From Treponema sp. (GTDB taxonomy: Bacteria; Spirochaetota; Spirochaetia; Treponematales; Treponemataceae), in the NCBI GenBank assembly GCA_016294105.1, contig JAEDCN010000002.1, positions 118,046-182,045 on the forward strand: DNA of 64,000 bases, written 5' to 3'. Shown here piece after piece: positions 8,278-16,757 of the stretch. The notes under the pieces are model-generated. The model searched no databases. It was not told the origin of the DNA and worked only from the letters and a program-made list of their open reading frames with translations. How positions within the stretch are numbered: the first letter of the stretch is position 1; each line of letters opens with the position of its first letter. The position numbers and the translations under genes were made by a program.

Positions 8278-9510
8278 ATGATTGAAAGAAATCCTGCCTT
8301 TGACAACTTGGCCGCTGGCTACCTTTTCCCAGAGATTGGAAAGCGTCGCCGTGCCTATGCTGCAGCCCACCCCGAAGCCAAAATTATTAGCCTTGGCATT
8401 GGCAACACCACAGAGCCTCTTACTCCCCACATTGCTACAGCCATGGCAGACTATGCCAAGGGCTTAGGAACTGTCGCAGGCTACAGTGGCTATGGTGACG
8501 ACAGTGCTGGTGAGCCTGCTTTGCGAGAAAAAATTGCTTCTGTGCTGTACGACGGAATTATCAAAGCAGATGAGGTTTTTGTTTCAGATGGAGCCAAGTG
8601 TGATGTAGGTCGCATCCAGCAGCTTTTCGGTGCTAATGTATCTGTAGCAGTACAGGATCCCGCCTATCCTGTATACGTTGATGGTTCTGTTATGGTGGGT
8701 GCAGCAGGAAAAACTCCTGCTACCGAGGCTGGCTATCAGGACATTGTATACATGCCCTGTCTGCCAGAAAACAACTTCTTTCCCGATTTGTCTGTGGTAA
8801 AGCCAAATAGCCTTATCTATTTCTGCTCTCCCAACAACCCCACTGGAGCGGTGGCCACTAAAGAACAGCTTCAGCAGCTGGTGGACTTTGCCAAGAAAAA
8901 TGGCTGCATCATCATCTTTGATTCAGCCTACTCAGCCTTTATCCGGGACGAAAATCTTCCCAAGACCATTTTCCAGATAGAAGGAGCCAAGGAATGTGCC
9001 CTTGAAATCAACTCCTTCTCCAAGCCTGCTGGATTCACTGGTGTTCGTCTTGGCTGGAGCATTGTTCCTAAGGCTCTAAAATTTGCCGATGGCACTCCTG
9101 TTCAGGCTCTGTGGTCACGACTCATCAACACCTTCTTTAACGGAGCTTCCAATATTGCTCAAGCTGGTGGTCTTGCTGCTTTGGATCCAGAAGGTGTTCA
9201 GGAAATGCGTCAGCTTACCGACTTCTATCTTGAAAATGCAGCCCTTATCAAGAAAGCCTTGGAAGGAGAAAACTTCCGTGTTGCTGGTGTAGAGGTTTAC
9301 GGTCAGGGCAATGCTCCCTACCTGTGGGTTCGCTTCCCTGGCAAGAAAAGCTGGGATATGTTCGATAAGATTCTTGACGAGTGCCACGTGGTAACTACTC
9401 CTGGTGCCGGCTTTGGGCCTGCTGGAGAAAGCTTTATTCGCTTTAGCTCCTTTGGTCACCGTGAAGCGGTAGAAGAAGCCTGTCGCCGCTTAGCCAACCT
9501 CAAGCTCTAG
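8278..9510 (+). CDS. dapL: LL-diaminopimelate aminotransferase
   Basis: 410 aa, a class I/II PLP aminotransferase. Family features: N-terminal NPAFDNLAAGYLFPEIGKR, the GIGNTTEPLTPHIA segment, YSGYGDDSAGEPALRE, SPNNPTGAVA, and the PLP lysine in SFSKPAGFTGVRLGW. DapL converts tetrahydrodipicolinate straight to LL-diaminopimelate, bypassing the succinylase/acetylase routes, for lysine and possibly peptidoglycan. It lies 17 nt after ilvB and is evidently co-transcribed with it. Pairing with branched-chain genes may mean joint control by amino-acid supply, or a broader aminotransferase role; the sequence favours DapL. Confidence 0.93.
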   Translation: MIERNPAFDNLAAGYLFPEIGKRRRAYAAAHPEAKIISLGIGNTTEPLTPHIATAMADYAKGLGTVAGYSGYGDDSAGEPALREKIASVLYDGIIKADEVFVSDGAKCDVGRIQQLFGANVSVAVQDPAYPVYVDGSVMVGAAGKTPATEAGYQDIVYMPCLPENNFFPDLSVVKPNSLIYFCSPNNPTGAVATKEQLQQLVDFAKKNGCIIIFDSAYSAFIRDENLPKTIFQIEGAKECALEINSFSKPAGFTGVRLGWSIVPKALKFADGTPVQALWSRLINTFFNGASNIAQAGGLAALDPEGVQEMRQLTDFYLENAALIKKALEGENFRVAGVEVYGQGNAPYLWVRFPGKKSWDMFDKILDECHVVTTPGAGFGPAGESFIRFSSFGHREAVEEACRRLANLKL

Positions 9511-9530
9511 TTAAAAGTCTGTTTAAAACG

Positions 9531-9558
9531 AAAGACCCCAGATAATTCTGGGGTCTTT
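9531..9558. terminator. Intrinsic terminator after dapL, possibly bidirectional
   Basis: A perfect 10-bp stem (9531-9540 with 9549-9558) and an 8-nt loop, between convergent dapL and the exported-protein gene at 9599. The T runs on either side are modest. Confidence 0.75.
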
Positions 9559-9598
9559 CATTTATCTTTTGAAGTGCATTCTTTTCATGCAGCGTTTT

Positions 9599-10342
9599 CT
9601 ACAGGCTGAATCGTGCTCCTACTACAATCTCGTAGGGAATAGAACTTGCCCCTCTGAGAGAAAAAAGTCCCATTTTTGTTGTGGTAAAATAAGTGCCGTA
9701 CCTTCCGCAATACACATTCAGGCCTCCTAGTACGGCAGCTGTAAGTCCAAATCCTTCTGCATCAATGAAGAAATCAGAATTTGCTCCTACTGTCAATCCC
9801 ACAGGAATACCTTGTTCAAAGGTTTCCACCTGAAAGGCTAGTGTGTTGATAAAATCCTTAGTGGCAATTCCCTTCTTTATTTTATAGCTAAAATCCGCAT
9901 TCACATTCTCTGTGTCGTAAAAGAAATCAAGTTTTGCCCGAATATCATGAAGCTTTCCTAAGTCTTCTGGGGTAAAGGCTAGTATTGCCGCGGTTTCCAT
10001 TGCAAAGCTTTCTGTTATCTGCCAGCCTAAAATTAATCCCATGCCAGGAGAAATAGGTAGTTGTGGGTTGTTTGTCACTTCCAATGCAAAACCCGTTCCT
10101 AGAACAACTGGAGCAAGCTTTAGAATGCCAAGAATCTGGATATCATATTCCTGGGCTGTCAGATAATCTGCCTGAGCACGTATAGTCAACTTGGGGATGA
10201 TATTCTCTTCTGCAAGGAAAGAAAAGCCTACCACAGGTTTTCCTGCATAGGTGTCCACATGGATACTACCTGACAAATCAAAGGCACAAAGAGTGAACAT
10301 GCAAATGTAGGAAACTAGTAAACTGGTTATAATTTTTTTCAT
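9599..10342 (-). CDS. Exported beta-rich protein, probable outer membrane barrel
   Basis: 247 aa. A signal peptide (MKKIITSLLVSYICMFTLCAF) is followed by alternating hydrophobic/polar strands and a final ARFSL, consistent with a small beta-barrel of the outer membrane. No named family recognised. It overlaps the upstream gene by 4 nt (ATGA), so the two are translated as a pair and may act together on the cell surface. The signal peptide and strand pattern are seen; the outer-membrane location is inferred. Confidence 0.75.
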   Translation of the reverse strand: MKKIITSLLVSYICMFTLCAFDLSGSIHVDTYAGKPVVGFSFLAEENIIPKLTIRAQADYLTAQEYDIQILGILKLAPVVLGTGFALEVTNNPQLPISPGMGLILGWQITESFAMETAAILAFTPEDLGKLHDIRAKLDFFYDTENVNADFSYKIKKGIATKDFINTLAFQVETFEQGIPVGLTVGANSDFFIDAEGFGLTAAVLGGLNVYCGRYGTYFTTTKMGLFSLRGASSIPYEIVVGARFSL

Positions 10343-11544
10343 AAACTTGTTTTATAGCCTAAAGTAAACTGTATGGTTTTATGCATCTGTTCGAATTCCA
10401 TAAAATCAATGCTAAACCGACTCATCAGTGTTCCTTCAAACAAGGGTGTTTCTACAAAGGGAGAAACTCTAAAGGAAATATCCTTGTTTGAAATATTATT
10501 GAAGTTATCAAGAGAAATGCTTTGGGTAGAAATGGTCAGATGTGTTCCCACAGTAAAATTGAATACTCCAGCGTACAGATTATTTGCAAAAATTGCCAAA
10601 TTACATCCCAGTGAACCAGAGACGAAGAACATATTTTGAACAGCATTTGTTGGCAGGTTGAACATAGTAAAATGGAAGTTCATGAAATTGGCCTTGAATC
10701 GAGGTTCAATCCAAAAATACAAGTCAGATAATTTCATTACAGATTGATCATCTTCTGAATTCAACACAATCTTGGAAAGACCAAACTGAAGGAACAAGGA
10801 AGCTGTGTGAGTATTTCCAATAATGGTGGAAAGGCCTGTGTGCAATTCAATCTTGCGATTAAGGCTTATACTAGCTCCTGTACTTTCGTCAAAAGTAATG
10901 GGAAAGCCTATGCCCGCACTAAAATCAACAGTGGCCAATGAGAAAACTCCTGCAAACCGTAGGTCTACATTACCTCGAAACTGCTCCTCTTTATTACCAG
11001 TGTAGAAATACAATCCAAATGCTTGGGAACTTTGTAGTTTCAACACGTAAGAAGCACCAAAATCAGAAAAAGGATAGATGGTAGTATCGGTGCGGCCTTC
11101 CCAAGTTTCTGATAATCGTGAGTTGGCGGGAAGTATACCAAAGTGGCGTCGCAAGAATAGATCTGAGCCAATGGATTCATGGTTCCCTGCAAAAACAGAA
11201 ATGTACCGAGTTACATGGCAGCAGGGGAAACGGGCTGTTATAGATAGTTCATCAAGGCGAAAAGTTGCTGGAACCCCTTTGAATAAATCCATGGAAATCA
11301 GATTATTTGTCCGAAGGCTCACTCCAGTTCTGAGCATTACAACTCCGAACAAGTCTACCTGTCCTGCAAAAAAGCCATCAGCAGTAAATTGTGTCTCTTC
11401 CCCTGCCTCTGTGGCTCCTACGTTTGCTGCCACGCCAGTAAACCCGCTGAAATGGGCCTGTGCAAAAATTGTCGAAAGGGAAAGGAGTAGGGTAAGGGTC
11501 CCTGCTAACACACCTTTATATGAGAAAAACTTGTCGGTGCTCAT
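10339..11544 (-). CDS. Exported beta-rich protein, probable outer membrane barrel
   Basis: 401 aa from the start chosen here. The N-terminus MSTDKFFSYKG followed by a hydrophobic run to STIFAQA is a good signal peptide, which favours 11544 over the in-frame ATG at 11589 (that start would add 15 residues in front). The body has regular amphipathic strands. The function is unknown to me. First gene of a two-gene unit with the 247-aa protein. The region 11545-11714 between it and divergent cheA holds the cheA promoter. Confidence 0.72.
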   Translation of the reverse strand: MSTDKFFSYKGVLAGTLTLLLSLSTIFAQAHFSGFTGVAANVGATEAGEETQFTADGFFAGQVDLFGVVMLRTGVSLRTNNLISMDLFKGVPATFRLDELSITARFPCCHVTRYISVFAGNHESIGSDLFLRRHFGILPANSRLSETWEGRTDTTIYPFSDFGASYVLKLQSSQAFGLYFYTGNKEEQFRGNVDLRFAGVFSLATVDFSAGIGFPITFDESTGASISLNRKIELHTGLSTIIGNTHTASLFLQFGLSKIVLNSEDDQSVMKLSDLYFWIEPRFKANFMNFHFTMFNLPTNAVQNMFFVSGSLGCNLAIFANNLYAGVFNFTVGTHLTISTQSISLDNFNNISNKDISFRVSPFVETPLFEGTLMSRFSIDFMEFEQMHKTIQFTLGYKTSL

Positions 11545-11685
11545 GGCTATATGCCCCCAAGAATAAAATATCTTTTCTATTGTCGTCATAAATACTAAAA
11601 TCTTTAGTTTGTTTTTATTTTTGAGATACTGAGCTGATAGACAGGGAGAAATCTCTAAAAAATTAATTTCTTATAAACATTCCTC

Positions 11686-11713
11686 TTGACTTATATTATT
11701 TTGCGTATAAAAT
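11686..11713 (+). promoter_or_regulatory. Promoter of the cheA operon
   Basis: TTGACT (11686-11691), 16-bp spacer, TAAAAT (11708-11713). The ATG at 11721 follows after seven nt, so the message should start at or within a base of that codon. An upstream in-frame ATG at 11715 would then not be in the transcript. Confidence 0.65.
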
Positions 11714-11720
11714 AATGAGT

Positions 11721-14159
11721 ATGAGTGACTATCTTGATATTAATAACGAGGAACTGCTTAAAGATTTTTTCAGCGAAGCTGAGCAACAGGTTGAGAATCT
11801 GGAAAGCAATATCCTTGTCATTGAAAATGACCCTTCCAATCGCGAGGCAATCGACGAGATTTTCCGTGCTGCTCACACTCTGAAAGGTGGTTCTGCCACA
11901 GTGGAAATGACGGAGTTGTCTGGTTTCACCCACGTGGTGGAGGATTTGCTGGATGAAATCCGTTCAGATCGGGTTGATGTAACTGGTCCTGTTGTAGATG
12001 TTCTTCTCTCATCCATCGACGTGATTAAAGCCATGCTTGAGGCTCGTCAGGATGGTGGTATCTACGATGCAGATGTAGAGCCAATCAAGAATACCCTAAA
12101 GTCATTCATTCCCTCCAAGGATGGCAAGACCGCTAAAAAGCCTGCTGCTCCTGCCCCTATTGCACCACCTAAGCCTGTGGCAAGCACTCCTGCTCCTGCA
12201 CCAGCTGCTACTTCTTCCATTCCATCTCCTGCCCAAGCACTTTCTGAGTATGAGCTTCTTGAGCTTAAGGAAGCTTGTGAAGGTAAGCAAAAGCTTTGGG
12301 GTGTTACCGTCATGTTTGATGAAAGCAACCTGATGAACTCTGTTGGTGGAATCCAAGTTTTTGCTGCACTCAAGGGGCGTGGACTCATCCTAAAGACTGT
12401 TCCAGATTTTGATTCCCTGTATTCCGATGAATTTCATCCACAGGTTGTTTATTTCGTAGCCACCACTGCTTCTGCCGATGAGCTGGAGGATGTGGCCTTT
12501 ATCCCTGATGTAACCCTCTGTACCGACGCCCAGTGCTTGGACGACAGTTCTGCTAGTGCCGCATCTGTAGCAGTAGCTCCTCAGCCAGTGCCAGTGGCTG
12601 CTCCTGCAAAGCCTGTGGTAGTAGAAAAGCCTCCTGTAGTGGAGGGAGTAGTAGAGGTTTCTGCCCCTGCTGTAGTAGAAAAATCCATCGATATTGCGGT
12701 GGAAAAGAAGTCTATTGCTCCTAAGGGAGATTCCAGCAAGAAGTCAGCTCAGAACCATAGCAATACAGGTAGCGTCCTCCGTGTTGACGCAAAGCGCATT
12801 GACTATCTTTTGAACTTGGTTAGTGAGACAGTTATTACAAAGGCTGCCTTCAACCAGATTTCTACCCAAGTGGGAGATTTGCTGGCTCAGTTCCAGACTG
12901 TTGGTGCTGGCTATAAGGACAAGGTTCATGCCTTGTTTGAGCAGATGCCCCGCTTCTTGGAAGAAATCCAGAATGGTGCCTCCGTTAAAGATATTAGAAC
13001 AGCCATCAACAATGAATTTGGAGACTTGTTCTCCGTATTTGATCCCTTTGAGGCAAACTTCAAGTCTGTTACTACAAAGTTCCGTTCTTCAACCCAAAAC
13101 TTGGGACGTATTGCTGGAGAATTGCAGGAAGGCGTCATGAAAATCCGAATGGTTCCCATCAGTCAGATTTTCTCCCGCTTCCCTCGTGTTGTTCGTGACT
13201 TGAGCCGTGACCTGAACAAGAAGATTAATCTTGTAATCGAAGGTGAAGACACTGAATTGGACAAGTCCGTTACAGAAGACTTGTTGGATCCCATCATGCA
13301 CTGTGTCCGTAACTCTCTGGACCACGGTATCGAGCAGCCTGCCGATCGTGCCGAAGCTGGCAAGCCAGAAGAAGGAACCTTGATTCTCAAGGCCAGCAAT
13401 GAGGGTAACTTAATTGTTATCGATATTGCCGATGACGGAGCTGGTATTGATGTGAACAAGGTTCGCCAAAAGGCCATTGACCGTGGACTCATTCATCCCA
13501 ACAAGATTATTAGCGACCAGGAAGCTTATCAGCTGATTTTTGAGCCTGGTTTTTCCACCGCCGACAAGATTTCTGCCGTATCTGGTAGAGGTGTTGGACT
13601 GGACGTGGTTCGTACCCAGATAGAAAAATTGAAGGGCTCTGTTGTTGTAACTTCCGAGCGGGGATTTGGAACAAAGTTCAGTATCCGTCTGCCCCTTACC
13701 CTGGCCATTATCCAAGGTCTTTTGGTGCGGGTTGGCGAGGAAGTATACTCCATTCCTATTACCTCCGTTATCGAAAGCCATCGTGTACGACAGGATGAAA
13801 TCAACACCATCGATAACTACGAGGTTTTGAACGTTCGTAACGAAGTTATTAGTATTTTGCGGCTTGATAGGCTTTTCAACATCAAGCAGACAGAAGAAAA
13901 GGAGCACTACTTTATCGTTATTGTTGGTAGTGCCGACAAGAAGATTGGTGTCATGGTAGACTCTCTCATTGGAGAAGAGGACGTTGTTATCAAGCCTCTG
14001 CGAGATCAGTTTACCAAGTCTCCTGGTGTGGCTGGAGCATCCATCCTTGGTGATGGTTCTGTTTCCTTGATTATCGATGTAAGCCAGTTGCTTGAGTTGG
14101 GTGTGCGTCAGGAGATTGATGCCCGGGAAAAACGGGAAGAGATTGGATTCTCGTTATAA
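11721..14159 (+). CDS. cheA: Chemotaxis histidine kinase CheA
   Basis: 812 aa from ATG 11721 (an in-frame ATG at 11715 adds two residues). The N-terminal HPt domain has AAHTLKGGSATVEM with the phospho-histidine at residue 52. A Pro/Ala-rich linker leads to a P2-like domain, a second linker, then an extended dimerisation region beginning near RVDAKRIDYLLNLVSE. The ATPase domain shows the N box (MHCVRNSLDHG), G1 (ADDGAGID) and G2 (SGRGVGLDV), followed by the CheW-like P5. It phosphorylates CheY in response to receptor signals. First gene of the che operon. The dimerisation segment is longer than in enterics, as reported for Treponema CheA. Confidence 0.97.
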   Translation: MSDYLDINNEELLKDFFSEAEQQVENLESNILVIENDPSNREAIDEIFRAAHTLKGGSATVEMTELSGFTHVVEDLLDEIRSDRVDVTGPVVDVLLSSIDVIKAMLEARQDGGIYDADVEPIKNTLKSFIPSKDGKTAKKPAAPAPIAPPKPVASTPAPAPAATSSIPSPAQALSEYELLELKEACEGKQKLWGVTVMFDESNLMNSVGGIQVFAALKGRGLILKTVPDFDSLYSDEFHPQVVYFVATTASADELEDVAFIPDVTLCTDAQCLDDSSASAASVAVAPQPVPVAAPAKPVVVEKPPVVEGVVEVSAPAVVEKSIDIAVEKKSIAPKGDSSKKSAQNHSNTGSVLRVDAKRIDYLLNLVSETVITKAAFNQISTQVGDLLAQFQTVGAGYKDKVHALFEQMPRFLEEIQNGASVKDIRTAINNEFGDLFSVFDPFEANFKSVTTKFRSSTQNLGRIAGELQEGVMKIRMVPISQIFSRFPRVVRDLSRDLNKKINLVIEGEDTELDKSVTEDLLDPIMHCVRNSLDHGIEQPADRAEAGKPEEGTLILKASNEGNLIVIDIADDGAGIDVNKVRQKAIDRGLIHPNKIISDQEAYQLIFEPGFSTADKISAVSGRGVGLDVVRTQIEKLKGSVVVTSERGFGTKFSIRLPLTLAIIQGLLVRVGEEVYSIPITSVIESHRVRQDEINTIDNYEVLNVRNEVISILRLDRLFNIKQTEEKEHYFIVIVGSADKKIGVMVDSLIGEEDVVIKPLRDQFTKSPGVAGASILGDGSVSLIIDVSQLLELGVRQEIDAREKREEIGFSL

Positions 14160-14168
14160 GGGGAGTGT

Positions 14169-15581
14169 ATGGAAACTATTGCAGATATCAAAGAAGCATT
14201 GTTGCAGAATTCTGAATCCACTGGAGAGGAACAAAAAGATAGAATCTCCGCAGTGGACTTTAAGATGGTTACCTTTTCCCTTGCTGGTAAGGACTATGCC
14301 ATCGATATCATGAAGGTAAAGGAAATTGCAAAGGCTGGTCATTTTACCTACGTGCCAAATACCATGCCCTTTGTATTGGGTGTTCATAACCTTCGTGGTG
14401 ACATTATCTCTATCATTGACCTTCGTCGTTTTTTCAATATTGAAGTGCCAACTCGTTCCAAGGACTCCTTGGAGAGTATGTTGGTAGTAAATGTAGAAGA
14501 CCAGCTGTTCGGTGTGGTTGTAGATGTTATTGACAAGGTCGTAGGAATCCAGAAAAGTTCCATTCAGCCACCTCACCCATTGTTTGGTGATATTAACATC
14601 AAGTATATCTACGGTGTTGTAGAAAGTCATGACCGTCTGTACGTTTTGCTGGATGTGGATAGAATCTTTGGTGTAAGAACTCCTTCCACAACCCTTGCAG
14701 AAAAGGCTCAAATTGCTGATGCTAATTTTGTAGATGAAGTTTCTCCTCAGCCAATGGCATCTAATAGTGCACCTGTAGCTGTTGCCCAGCCAAAGGCTAC
14801 ACCTGCTCCCGCTCCAAAGGAGCCAGAGGTATTTACAGCAAAGGATTCTGATTATAGCTTCATTGTGGACAGCTTGCAGAAGCAAAAGTCCTTTTATGTA
14901 ACTCCTATAAATGAAGCTTGGACAAAACGGCGTTACGAGGAATGGGTTGGTCAGCGTGGCCACGACAATTCCCAGTTGGTGAACATTCAGGATGCTGAAG
15001 CATTCTTGGCTCCCTTCTATTCTTCCAATACTGGTTCCTTCTGGCCTAAAGAATATGCAGAGAATATTTATAAGGCTCTGCCAGAAAATAATGCAAAGCA
15101 GATTTGTGTTTGGAATCCCGGTTGTGGCAAGGGGTATGAAGCTTATTCACTGGCATGTATCCTCCGCAAGAAGTATCCAGATGCCCGCATAAAGGTATAC
15201 GCTCAGGATGTGGATTTGCTGAGTATATCAAATGCTCCCTTGTTGGTAGTTCCACCAGAGGTTGCCAATAGTTGGTATGCACCCTTTGTGGTTCAGTCCG
15301 TATCTGGAACATATTCCTTCAAGCCTGAAATCAAGGAAATGGTACTGTTTGAATATCATGATTGTATGCATACAAACAATATGCCTGTAATCGATATGAT
15401 TTTCTCTCGTGACCTTATTTCCTTCTTAAAGCCTGATGTTCAGGCTACATTGCTGGAGGATTTTGACGAAAAGCTTAAGGGTAACGGAAAGATTATCCTC
15501 GGTGAAAACGAAAACTTGGCTTATCTTTCCAATTGGTCAGAAACAATGGTAGGTTCTGTCGTTGTATACGGCAAACAATAA
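14169..15581 (+). CDS. CheW / CheR-like methyltransferase fusion
   Basis: 470 aa. Residues about 31-175 are a CheW coupling domain (VTFSLAGKDYAIDIMKVKEI; VLGVHNLRGDIISIIDLR). A Pro/Ala linker (about 190-225) joins it to a CheR-like Rossmann domain (about 255-470) with the SAM loop NPGCGKGYEAYSLA at 316-329. Canonical CheR has EEPYSLA there, so the pocket is similar but altered. CheW-CheR-like fusions are known from spirochete arrays, where the second domain may be structural rather than catalytic. It follows cheA by nine nt with a GGGG-AG ribosome site. Confidence 0.92.
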   Translation: METIADIKEALLQNSESTGEEQKDRISAVDFKMVTFSLAGKDYAIDIMKVKEIAKAGHFTYVPNTMPFVLGVHNLRGDIISIIDLRRFFNIEVPTRSKDSLESMLVVNVEDQLFGVVVDVIDKVVGIQKSSIQPPHPLFGDINIKYIYGVVESHDRLYVLLDVDRIFGVRTPSTTLAEKAQIADANFVDEVSPQPMASNSAPVAVAQPKATPAPAPKEPEVFTAKDSDYSFIVDSLQKQKSFYVTPINEAWTKRRYEEWVGQRGHDNSQLVNIQDAEAFLAPFYSSNTGSFWPKEYAENIYKALPENNAKQICVWNPGCGKGYEAYSLACILRKKYPDARIKVYAQDVDLLSISNAPLLVVPPEVANSWYAPFVVQSVSGTYSFKPEIKEMVLFEYHDCMHTNNMPVIDMIFSRDLISFLKPDVQATLLEDFDEKLKGNGKIILGENENLAYLSNWSETMVGSVVVYGKQ

Positions 15582-15605
15582 ATCTTATGAGGTAAGGGGA
15601 TTTTT

Positions 15606-16070
15606 ATGAGAGTTGAGTATATCAATCCGTTTGTAGAAACGGCTTATAGTATACTAAAAGAAGTTCTGCAGGGAGAAGTCCGTCGTGGGGACTTGTATTT
15701 GAAGTCTACCTCAATGCCTGTGATGGGTGTTGCCGCCTTGGTTGGTTTGGCAGGTGATGTGGAAGGCCGTGTACTCTTTGATATGTCCATGGAAACTGCA
15801 TTGAAGATTGCTTCTCGCATGAACATGGAAGAATTGCCTGTTTTTGATGAGTTGGCCAAGGCAACAATTACCGAATTGGCAAATCTTATTACTGCACAGG
15901 CTGTTACAAAATTGCATGAGCTGGGATTTAAGTTTGACTTAACGCCTCCTGCACTTTTCACTGGAGAAAAGATGGAGATTTCAGATCATGAAGTAGAGGC
16001 TTTGATTGTTCCTATGATTACGGAGCAGGGAAAAGTCGAAGTAAACGTTGCTATTCGAGAAAGGATGTAA
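15606..16070 (+). CDS. cheX: CheX, CheY-P phosphatase
   Basis: 154 aa, normal length. CheX dephosphorylates CheY-P and ends the signal; spirochetes use it in place of CheZ. The phosphatase motif of the family, Glu-x-x-Asn, is seen in TITELANLI, and GLAGDVEGRVLFDMS matches the fold's central strands. Third gene of the operon; its stop lies 10 nt before the CheY start. Confidence 0.93.
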   Translation: MRVEYINPFVETAYSILKEVLQGEVRRGDLYLKSTSMPVMGVAALVGLAGDVEGRVLFDMSMETALKIASRMNMEELPVFDELAKATITELANLITAQAVTKLHELGFKFDLTPPALFTGEKMEISDHEVEALIVPMITEQGKVEVNVAIRERM

Positions 16071-16080
16071 AGGAGAAAAT

Positions 16081-16515
16081 ATGAAAACAAAGCAGGATTT
16101 TCCTTCAATCAATGAAAGACCACCTGAAGGTGTGCGTGTAGATGGAACAAAGGTAAAGGTGCTTGTTGTTGATGACTCTATGTTCGTTGCAAAGCAGCTT
16201 GGTCAGATTCTGTCTAGTGAAGGATATGAAGTTGTGGCTACTGCTGGTGACGGAAAAGAGGGCGTTGATAAATACAAGGAATTGTATCCAAATGTGGACG
16301 TTGTAACTATGGATATTACAATGCCTCGCATGGATGGAATTACCGCCCTTGAGCAGATTATGTCCTTTGACAAGGATGCTAAGGTAGTAATGGTAAGTGC
16401 TTTGGGTAAGGAAGAGCTGGTAAAGAAGTCTCTTATGCTTGGTGCAAAGAACTATATCGTTAAGCCCTTGGACAGAAAGAAGGTTCTGGAGCGCATTGGA
16501 GCTTCTATAAAATAG
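16081..16515 (+). CDS. cheY: CheY response regulator
   Basis: 144 aa from ATG 16081, chosen because AAAGGAG lies just upstream and the longer reading frame would overlap cheX. Receiver residues: acidic pair D31-D32, phospho-acceptor D78 (TMDITMP), S106 and K128 (IVKPL). A 24-residue polar N-terminal extension precedes the domain, as in other Treponema CheY proteins. Phosphorylated by CheA and read by the flagellar switch. Last gene of the operon, followed by a terminator. Confidence 0.95.
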   Translation: MKTKQDFPSINERPPEGVRVDGTKVKVLVVDDSMFVAKQLGQILSSEGYEVVATAGDGKEGVDKYKELYPNVDVVTMDITMPRMDGITALEQIMSFDKDAKVVMVSALGKEELVKKSLMLGAKNYIVKPLDRKKVLERIGASIK

Positions 16516-16530
16516 TTTTACCAATGATAA

Positions 16531-16563
16531 AAGCCGTGTCGTAGCTTACGATACGGCTTTTTC
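16531..16563 (+). terminator. Intrinsic terminator of the che operon
   Basis: A 13-bp stem with one G-U pair (16531-16543 with 16547-16559), a GCT loop and a short T run. Confidence 0.85.
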
Positions 16564-16591
16564 TTTGAACTCATGGAAAAACTATAGGCAT

Positions 16592-16622
16592 AAAAAAAGA
16601 CAGCGGGAAAACCAACTGTCTC
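16592..16622 (-). terminator. Terminator of the tRNA-Val gene
   Basis: On the minus strand a hairpin (16622-16599, outer 6-bp stem) is followed by seven T residues (16598-16592), directly after the tRNA 3' end. Confidence 0.7.
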
Positions 16623-16624
16623 TT

Positions 16625-16698
16625 TGGGCGATACTGGAATCGAACCAGTGACCCCAAGCGTGTCATGCTTGTACTCTAACCAACTGAGCTAATCGCCC
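16625..16698 (-). tRNA. tRNA-Val (anticodon GAC)
   Basis: 74 nt. A 7-bp acceptor stem (GGGCGAT with ATCGCCC), D arm GCTC...GAGT, anticodon stem CAAGC/GCTTG with loop ATGACAC giving anticodon GAC, and a T arm CTGG-TTCGATT-CCAG. The discriminator base is A. The CCA end is not encoded. A minus-strand promoter sits at 16713-16741. Confidence 0.95.
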
Positions 16699-16712
16699 TA
16701 AAAGGTTCCAAT

Positions 16713-16741
16713 ATTAGAACATAAAAACTTTTTTAGGTCAA
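16713..16741 (-). promoter_or_regulatory. Promoter of the tRNA-Val gene
   Basis: On the minus strand TTGACC (16741-16736), a 17-bp spacer, TCTAAT (16718-16713). The predicted start is just upstream of the mature 5' end at 16698. Confidence 0.7.
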
Positions 16742-16757
16742 GGGCTTGGAGATATAA

